Source of the DNA: Rhodocyclaceae bacterium
GTDB lineage: Bacteria; Pseudomonadota; Gammaproteobacteria; Burkholderiales; Rhodocyclaceae
Length of the DNA: 37,475 nucleotides
Direction of reading: 5' to 3'
NCBI GenBank assembly: GCA_008933825.1
Contig: WBUF01000022.1
Span: forward strand, 1 to 37,475
In this document: one piece after another, positions 32,289 through 37,475 of the stretch
Layout of the letters: every line of letters begins with the position of its first letter
How positions within the stretch are numbered: the first letter of the stretch is position 1
Translations under genes and position numbers: made by a program
Notes under the pieces: generated by a model
Told to the model about the DNA's origin: nothing
Database searches by the model: none
Seen by the model: only the letters and a program-made list of their open reading frames with translations

Positions 32289-34556
32289 ATGCAGCATGCA
32301 GGCAGGCTCGTTGCCACCGTGATCGCATCGCTCCCTCTCGCCGCCGCGGCGCAGGACGTGCGCTTCGAGGAGATCAGGGTGACCTCCTCGACCATCGACG
32401 ACCGCTTCGCCGGCAAGCGCGGCGAGCCCGCCACCGTCCATGACATCAGCGGCCGGGACGTCGATGGAAAGCGGCCGGAAAACATGATCGAGATACTGCG
32501 CGCGATTCCCGGCGTCACCGCCGACCTGTCCTCCGGCGACGAAATCAAGATCAAGCTGCGCGGCATCGAGAACCAGCGCTACATGGGCGAGAAGCCCGGC
32601 GTGGCCATCGTCATCGACGGCGTGCCGGTGTTCGAGCGCACCGGCAAGGTGAACATCGACCTCGACAACATCGAGTCGATCAAGGTCATCAAGAGCGGCG
32701 CCTCCTACCTGTTCGGCGACGACGCGCTGTCCGGCGCCGTCATCATCACCACCAAGCGCGGCGCGAAACATGCGGGCGCGACCGTCTCGGCCGACGCCGG
32801 CGCCTGGGGCTACAACCGGCAGCTGGTCCGCGCCGGCCTCGCCGGAGAATGGGGCAGCGGGCATGTCCAGGCGACGCACCGGGCCGGCGACGATTATTAC
32901 TGGCAGTCCGCCTACAAGACCGGCTATATCGACGGCAACCTGCGCTTCCATCTCACCGACACCTCGGACTTGACCTTCGGCTTCGAGAAGTCGGACCGGG
33001 CCAAGGACAAGCATGGCGCGGTCAAGGGCGCCACGCAGGCGCGGCTCGACCCGCAGGGAGAGATCGGCCGCGACTTCACGCGGATGTACGACGTCAATCT
33101 GCGGAAGCTGCACCTGACCTACGCCAACGACCTGGCGCCGAACAGCAACCTGCTGGCGACGGTCTACGAATACCGCGACCGCACCGGCTACTGGTCGGCG
33201 CCGCAGCGGGTCAGCGCGGCCGGCCTGTCGATCAGCGACTCCGCGCCGGGCGCCCAGGAGCGCTACACGACGATCAACAACTACGACCAGACGCAGCGCG
33301 GCATCAAGGCGGAATGGCGCGCCAGCGCCGGCAAGACCGGCTGGCTCGGCGGCCTCGACCTGCGCCGCAACCGCTATGCGAACTTCAATACGGCCAAGGT
33401 CGATTACTGCACGCTGCGGGATTTCGCGCCGCCCTTCAACTGCAACGGCGGCGCCAATCTCGTGACCGCCGGCACGGTGCTGACCGACAACGCGACGGAC
33501 GAGGCGGTGAATGCACTGTACGGCGAATTCAAGTACCTGCTCGCGCCGCAATGGACGCTGACCCTGAACGGCCGCCACGACCATATCGGGCTCGACTTCC
33601 GGTCCGGCCGCACCAACGAGATCGCCGCTCCCTTCGGCCGCAGGAAGTCGTTCCGCACCGCCTCCTGGCGCGCCGGCGCGAACTACGCGGCGGCGCTGAA
33701 CACGGACTGGTTCGCCAACGTATCGTCCAGCTTCCGCGCGCCGACGACCGACCAGCTCTACAACGGCAGCCTCTCGCCCACCGGCGGGAAGACGCTGAAC
33801 AACGAGAACCTGAAGCCGGAGAAGGCGCTGAACTTCGAGCTCGGCCTGCGCGCAAGAACCCTGCTCGCCGGCGTGGCGGCGGATGTCGAGGCGGCGATCT
33901 TCCAGGTCGACCGCAAGGATTTCATTCTCGCCACCAACGGCCAGTACAGCACCGGCACGGCGGGCGCGCCGCAGATGTACGACAACATCGGCGGGGTGCG
34001 CAACCGCGGTCTCGAGCTGTCGCTGAAGACGGACCGGAAGCGGACCTTCACCTTCGAGGCGGCCTACAGCTACATCCGTGCCAAATTCACCGATTACGAC
34101 AATTTCGGCCTGACGCTCGGCAATCCCTACATTCCCGCGCCGACCCTCGTTGCCTACGACAACACCGGCAACGACGTGCCGCGCGTGCCGCGGCACCAGC
34201 TCAACCTGACCTTCGGCTGGCAGCCGAACGACGGCTTCCGGCTCGCCCTCGAGGCCGACGCGCGCTCCTGGTCGTGGGCCGACGAGATCAACCAGGAGAA
34301 ATGGTCCGGGCGCACGCTCTTCAACCTGTCGGCCAGCTACGATTTCCGCGAGGCGGGCCTGCTGGGCGCGAAATGGTCGCTGTTTGCGCGCGTCAACAAC
34401 CTGTTCGACAAGCGCTACTGGTCGGCGGCCCGCGGCACCAACGACCAGTCGAATTACCTGACGGGCGCCTACGACGGCGTCTACAACGCCGAGGATCTCT
34501 CGATCGTCGTCGGCAAGCCGCGCCACTGGATCGCCGGCATCACGGCAAGTTTCTGA
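32289..34556 (+). CDS. TonB-dependent outer membrane receptor
   Basis: A 755-residue TonB-dependent receptor. A signal peptide (residues 1-22, ending AAAAQ) is followed by a TonB-box-like EEIRVTSS, a plug domain (~35-155, with PENMIEILRAIPGVTADLSS and GASYLFGDDALSGAVIITTK) and a 22-strand barrel to the terminal GITASF. Barrel hallmarks such as NLKPEKALNFELGLRA and NNLFDKRYW are present. It is a CirA/BtuB-like receptor, and the ligand (siderophore, metal or cofactor) is not deducible. The ATG is chosen by AAAGGACAG and the signal peptide. It heads a tight five-gene cluster ending in a dedicated tonB, with a RegA-type operator upstream. Confidence 0.92.
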   Translation: MQHAGRLVATVIASLPLAAAAQDVRFEEIRVTSSTIDDRFAGKRGEPATVHDISGRDVDGKRPENMIEILRAIPGVTADLSSGDEIKIKLRGIENQRYMGEKPGVAIVIDGVPVFERTGKVNIDLDNIESIKVIKSGASYLFGDDALSGAVIITTKRGAKHAGATVSADAGAWGYNRQLVRAGLAGEWGSGHVQATHRAGDDYYWQSAYKTGYIDGNLRFHLTDTSDLTFGFEKSDRAKDKHGAVKGATQARLDPQGEIGRDFTRMYDVNLRKLHLTYANDLAPNSNLLATVYEYRDRTGYWSAPQRVSAAGLSISDSAPGAQERYTTINNYDQTQRGIKAEWRASAGKTGWLGGLDLRRNRYANFNTAKVDYCTLRDFAPPFNCNGGANLVTAGTVLTDNATDEAVNALYGEFKYLLAPQWTLTLNGRHDHIGLDFRSGRTNEIAAPFGRRKSFRTASWRAGANYAAALNTDWFANVSSSFRAPTTDQLYNGSLSPTGGKTLNNENLKPEKALNFELGLRARTLLAGVAADVEAAIFQVDRKDFILATNGQYSTGTAGAPQMYDNIGGVRNRGLELSLKTDRKRTFTFEAAYSYIRAKFTDYDNFGLTLGNPYIPAPTLVAYDNTGNDVPRVPRHQLNLTFGWQPNDGFRLALEADARSWSWADEINQEKWSGRTLFNLSASYDFREAGLLGAKWSLFARVNNLFDKRYWSAARGTNDQSNYLTGAYDGVYNAEDLSIVVGKPRHWIAGITASF

Positions 34557-34568
34557 CAAGGACGGCAC

Positions 34569-35435
34569 ATGAAGCGCATCTTGGCTACCCTGGGATTGGC
34601 CGCGGCGACGGGCGCCGCCGCCCAGCACGAGCATCACACGGTCGCGCCGGCGGCAACCGCGCCGGCGGCGCGCGCCTGGACGCAGCAGCCGCTCCTGTTG
34701 CCGGGCAAGCTGGTACGCGGCGAGCGCGCCTCGGCGCTGCTGCGGCCGCAGGGCCTGGCGGCCGCGCAAGTCACGGTGTATGCGCCGGAAGGGCCGGCCG
34801 CGCGCCTGAAGGTCGACTACCCGGTCGGGGCCGACGGGGCGAGGATCGAGGCGGCGACGCCGAAGACCGGCAATTACCACTGGGTCGTCGCACGCGAGGA
34901 AAGCGGCGCGGCGGTGCGCGTCGCTTCGACCGCCTGGTATTTCGGCAACCCCGGCGATTCCCCGAAAGAATTGCTGAGGACGCCGAAACACGAGCTGGAG
35001 ATCGTGCCCGAGCCGCTGCCGCGCGAGCACGGCAGCTACCGCGAAAGCGAGAAATGGCGCTTCCTCGTCCGCTTCGACGGCCGGCCGCAGCCGGACCAGC
35101 CGGTGACGCTCGAAACCGCGTTCGGCAGCCGCAGCACCGCGCTGACCGATGCGGCGGGCATCGCCACCGTGGTGTTTCCGCGCGACTTCAGGCCCGCCGA
35201 GAAGAAGGCCGAGGGCGGCCACGAAGGGCACGGTCCGCGCCGGGTTCCCTTCGTGCTCACGACCGTCAAGGAATCCGGCGGCCGCAAGTACCTCACGTCC
35301 TTCAACCTCACCTACGGCCAGGACGGCGACCGCGGCCGGAGCCTGGGCTGGGGCGCGGCCTTCGGACTGGCCGGGATGCTGGCTGCCGCGCCGCTCCTGC
35401 GTCGCCGCGACAAGCGAGATAACAACCATGCTTAA
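34569..35435 (+). CDS. periplasmic His-containing protein, DUF4198-like
   Basis: A 288-residue exported protein: signal peptide (1-18), a His-rich mature N-terminus (QHEHHTV), two beta-rich regions (~45-125 and ~150-255), a second His cluster (EGGHEGHGPRR, ~215-225) and one C-terminal membrane segment with a basic tail (GWGAAFGLAGMLAAAPLLRR). The fold pattern resembles DUF4198-type periplasmic proteins associated with metal uptake, but I am not certain of the family. His clusters at both ends suggest metal binding. It lies 12 bases after the receptor gene and overlaps the polyferredoxin gene by 8 bases. Confidence 0.65.
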   Translation: MKRILATLGLAAATGAAAQHEHHTVAPAATAPAARAWTQQPLLLPGKLVRGERASALLRPQGLAAAQVTVYAPEGPAARLKVDYPVGADGARIEAATPKTGNYHWVVAREESGAAVRVASTAWYFGNPGDSPKELLRTPKHELEIVPEPLPREHGSYRESEKWRFLVRFDGRPQPDQPVTLETAFGSRSTALTDAAGIATVVFPRDFRPAEKKAEGGHEGHGPRRVPFVLTTVKESGGRKYLTSFNLTYGQDGDRGRSLGWGAAFGLAGMLAAAPLLRRRDKRDNNHA

Positions 35436-36498
35436 GCTGCTTTTTCCCGCCCTCTCCCGATTCCGCATGGCAGTGCAGCTCGTCATGCTGTTCGTCACCG
35501 TCTATGGCAGCGTGATCGTCGGCACCTACATGGCCGACAAGATATCCAACAACCTGCCTGCGCTGTCGTGCGCCTACGATCAGATGAACGGCGGCTACTG
35601 CGTGCTGATCCCGACCCAGCACATCCTCCACCACCGCATCGGCGAGGCAGTGGTGCGCGCGCAGCAGCTCACCTTCGGCATGGTGCTGCCGCTGCTGATG
35701 TCCTTCGTCTCCTTCTTCGCCTTCTTCTTCGTCCTCGGCAAGATGTTCTGCGGCTGGGTTTGCCCGCTCGGCACCCTGCAGGAGCTCGTCGGCAAGCTCG
35801 GCCGGCGCCTGGGCTTCGGCCTGCGCCGCATCGAGAAGGGCGACCTCGGCGAGGTGAAGCGGGTGCGGCCGGTGAAATGGCTGCTCCTGCTCGGTCTGGT
35901 GTTCGTCCTGCCGCTCGCCACCGGGCTCGGCGTCACGCCGCACTCGCTGGGCAACCCCTACTGCGACATCTGTCCATCGCGCGTGGCAACGACCCTGCTC
36001 ACCGGCAACACCGAGCAGCTGGCCCTGCGGGTCAATGACAACGTCAGCCTTGTTCTCGGCGCCGTCGCCAACCTGCTGATCGGCTTCATGCTGGTCGGTG
36101 CGCTCGCCATCCGCCAGCCGTTCTGCCGCATCTGCCCGCTGCTGGCGTTCAACGCCGTGTTCCAGCGCCTGTCGCCGATGCGCCTGCAGAAGAAGATGCA
36201 CGACAACTGCGGCAAGTGCGGCATCTGCAGCGAGGCCTGCCCGATGGATATTCCGGAAATCGCGCGGGAGGAGGGCCGCAAGGCCTACCACGAGGACTGC
36301 ACGCTGTGCGGCCGCTGCGCCGAGTATTGCCCGCAGGACGGCACCATCCAGATCAAGTGGGGCCCGTTCGCGCTGTTTTCCTCCCGCCGCGACTACTACA
36401 AGAACAAGGTAAAGGGCGAATTGCCCGACGGCACGGTCAAGCCGGTCAAGTTCGTCAGGAACGCCGCCAGGCCGGCGGCGGATCCCGCCGATGCTTGA
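35428..36498 (+). CDS. NapH/CcoG-like membrane polyferredoxin
   Basis: A 356-residue membrane iron-sulfur protein with about five transmembrane segments. Two cytoplasmic-type C-x3-CP motifs are seen (C108GWVCPLG and CRICPLLAF) as well as YCDICPSR. Two ferredoxin-type 4Fe-4S sites lie near the C-terminus (from C261, CGKCGICSEACP, and from C291, CTLCGRCAEYCP). This is the NapH/NosR-C-terminal/FtrD-like architecture, which moves electrons from quinol or ferredoxin toward periplasmic partners. No nap or nos catalytic genes are present. In this context it may reduce a metal or disulfide during import. The ATG overlaps the preceding gene. Confidence 0.88.
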   Translation: MLKLLFPALSRFRMAVQLVMLFVTVYGSVIVGTYMADKISNNLPALSCAYDQMNGGYCVLIPTQHILHHRIGEAVVRAQQLTFGMVLPLLMSFVSFFAFFFVLGKMFCGWVCPLGTLQELVGKLGRRLGFGLRRIEKGDLGEVKRVRPVKWLLLLGLVFVLPLATGLGVTPHSLGNPYCDICPSRVATTLLTGNTEQLALRVNDNVSLVLGAVANLLIGFMLVGALAIRQPFCRICPLLAFNAVFQRLSPMRLQKKMHDNCGKCGICSEACPMDIPEIAREEGRKAYHEDCTLCGRCAEYCPQDGTIQIKWGPFALFSSRRDYYKNKVKGELPDGTVKPVKFVRNAARPAADPADA

Positions 36499-37165
36499 AG
36501 AACTCGCCGCCGGGCAGGTGACGCTGGCGACCGTCTGGCTGCTGGGCGTGTCGATGGGCCTGACCGCCTGCACCGTCACCTGCCTGCCCTTCATGGGCAC
36601 CTGGGCGCTGGGCCGCGCCAGCGGGCAGCGCGAGGCCTTCGTCCATACCGGCGTGTTCCTGGCCGGGCGGGTGGCCACCTACACCGTGCTGTCGTCGCTT
36701 GCCGGCGCGCTCGGCTTCGGGCTTGCGCAAGCGCTCGGCGGCAGCTGGGGCAATGCCCTGATCGGCGGCGCCAGCGTCCTTGCCGGCGTCTGGCTGCTGC
36801 GCCCTGCCGACAGGCGCTGCAGCCCTGGCTCCCCGCCGACGGTGGCGCCGGTACGCTGGCAGCGCAAGCACGACGGACTGCCGCCGCTCTTCCTCGGCGC
36901 GGCGCTGTCGCTGACGCCGTGCACGCCGCTCGCCTCGCTGCTGGCACTGGCCGCGCAATCCGGCAGCCCGGCGCAGGGCGCGGCCTACGGACTGGCCTTC
37001 GGTCTCGGCGCGGCGATGACGCCCATTCTCGTGCTCGTGCCGCTGGCCGGCCGGCTGGGGCGGGAATTGCGCGCCGGCCGCGCCTGGCTGTCGCGCTGGC
37101 TCGTCCGGGGCGCGGCGGCGGTCCTGATCGTGCTCGGCCTGCGGCGCATCCTGCTCGCGGCGTAA
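36491..37165 (+). CDS. DsbD/CcdA-like membrane protein (DsbD_2/TauE-SafE-annotated family)
   Basis: A 224-residue inner-membrane protein with about six hydrophobic segments. The first segment carries ACTVTCLPF (C27, C31) and a later one LTPCTPL (C144). These proline-flanked cysteines are typical of the DsbD/CcdA transmembrane domain that passes thiol electrons across the membrane. Related proteins are often auto-annotated as sulfite exporter TauE/SafE or cytochrome biogenesis protein. It overlaps the polyferredoxin gene by 8 bases, suggesting they act together in moving reducing power to the periplasm. No thioredoxin-like domain is fused. Confidence 0.8.
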   Translation: MLEELAAGQVTLATVWLLGVSMGLTACTVTCLPFMGTWALGRASGQREAFVHTGVFLAGRVATYTVLSSLAGALGFGLAQALGGSWGNALIGGASVLAGVWLLRPADRRCSPGSPPTVAPVRWQRKHDGLPPLFLGAALSLTPCTPLASLLALAAQSGSPAQGAAYGLAFGLGAAMTPILVLVPLAGRLGRELRAGRAWLSRWLVRGAAAVLIVLGLRRILLAA

Positions 37166-37170
37166 CGGCA

Positions 37171-37475
37171 ATGGATGCGATCCTCCAGCGACGGATGGAG
37201 CGGGCGGCGGGGCTGGCCCTGGTCGTTGCGCTGCACATGGCGGGCTTGTGGGGGCTGATGAGTTTGCGCATCGTGCCGATTCCGGAAGAGATCGTCACGC
37301 TGTTCGTCGAGCCGTTGCGCACCGAGCCGCGTCCGCCGGAACCGCCGAAACCTTCCCGGAACAGCGCAACCAGGCCGCCGGAAAAGCCGGTGCAGCGCCG
37401 GCTCGCCGCCGAAGCGCCCGTGCGCACGCCCGCCGAGCCGGTCGCGGAGAGCCTCCCGCCGGCAGCCCCGACGGC
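37171..37475 (+). CDS. tonB: TonB-like energy transducer (partial)
   Basis: The first ~100 residues of a TonB-like protein, cut by the window end. A short cytoplasmic start (MDAILQRRMERAA) precedes one transmembrane segment (LALVVALHMAGLWGLMSL). A Pro/Glu/Arg-rich periplasmic linker follows (EPLRTEPRPPEPPKPSR and onward), the usual spacer of TonB. The C-terminal receptor-contacting domain is out of view. The gene starts 5 bases after the DsbD-like gene. A private tonB next to a receptor indicates a self-contained uptake locus. exbB/exbD may follow beyond the edge. Confidence 0.8.
   Translation, partial: MDAILQRRMERAAGLALVVALHMAGLWGLMSLRIVPIPEEIVTLFVEPLRTEPRPPEPPKPSRNSATRPPEKPVQRRLAAEAPVRTPAEPVAESLPPAAPT

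Noticed and set aside
32247..35498. A 1083-codon open frame on the minus strand
   Set aside because: It runs antisense through the TonB receptor and His-rich protein genes, has biased Arg/Ala/Gly content and no domain. It is a GC-rich shadow frame.

Overview
This 37.5 kb window is high-GC chromosomal DNA from a betaproteobacterium, most likely a Rhodocyclaceae-type (Azoarcus/Thauera/Accumulibacter-like) organism. The assignment is inferred from gene order (yebC-ruvC, dapF-DUF484-xerC, STAS-hslV-hslU), from an ahcY gene with an SAH riboswitch, and from a RegBA-type redox two-component system. No search could be run. Almost every base is coding or tightly packed regulation, and no tRNA, rRNA, CRISPR array or complete insertion sequence is visible.

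Layout. 1-8.1 kb: ruvC and yebC on the minus strand, then a HerA/YjgR-like ATPase with a DMT exporter, a FadL/OmpP1 porin, a small cytochrome c, and a hybrid histidine kinase converging on a LuxR-type response regulator. 8.1-18.4 kb: the S-adenosylmethionine cycle genes metF, ahcY and metK, all on the minus strand, with foreign-looking DNA between them. A FitAB/VapBC-type module sits between ahcY and metF. A 5.5 kb accessory island between ahcY and metK holds BrnTA, a SEC-C protein, a dead DNA methyltransferase fragment, an addiction-module/ParE pair, MazE with a broken MazF, a DUF4258/DUF2283 pair and small orphan proteins. 18.4-28.4 kb: housekeeping genes on the plus strand (two overlapping LpxL-family acyltransferases, a CoA-binding protein, dapF, DUF484, xerC, DUF364, rlmI, a double-STAS protein, hslV, hslU). 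28.4-30.3 kb: a decayed AEC-family permease and an AT-richer autotransporter-barrel protein. 30.3-32.1 kb: regA/regB-like redox regulators. 32.3 kb to the end: a TonB-dependent receptor, a His-rich periplasmic protein, a NapH-like polyferredoxin, a DsbD/CcdA-like membrane protein and the start of a dedicated tonB.

Most notable observations. (1) A 24-bp dispersed repeat occurs six times. Four copies lie just 3' of minus-strand genes and two lie inside coding sequence in the same reading frame. Relative to the associated gene, all six have the same orientation. (2) The methyl-cycle cluster is split by toxin-antitoxin modules, and the metF start codon overlaps the toxin stop. (3) A RegA/RegR-type operator lies between regBA and the TonB-receptor operon, suggesting redox control of a possibly uncharacterised metal-uptake or reduction locus. 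(4) The metK leader can pair with its own Shine-Dalgarno sequence. (5) The AEC permease has apparently lost several clean internal blocks. Regulatory calls rest on motif reading alone.
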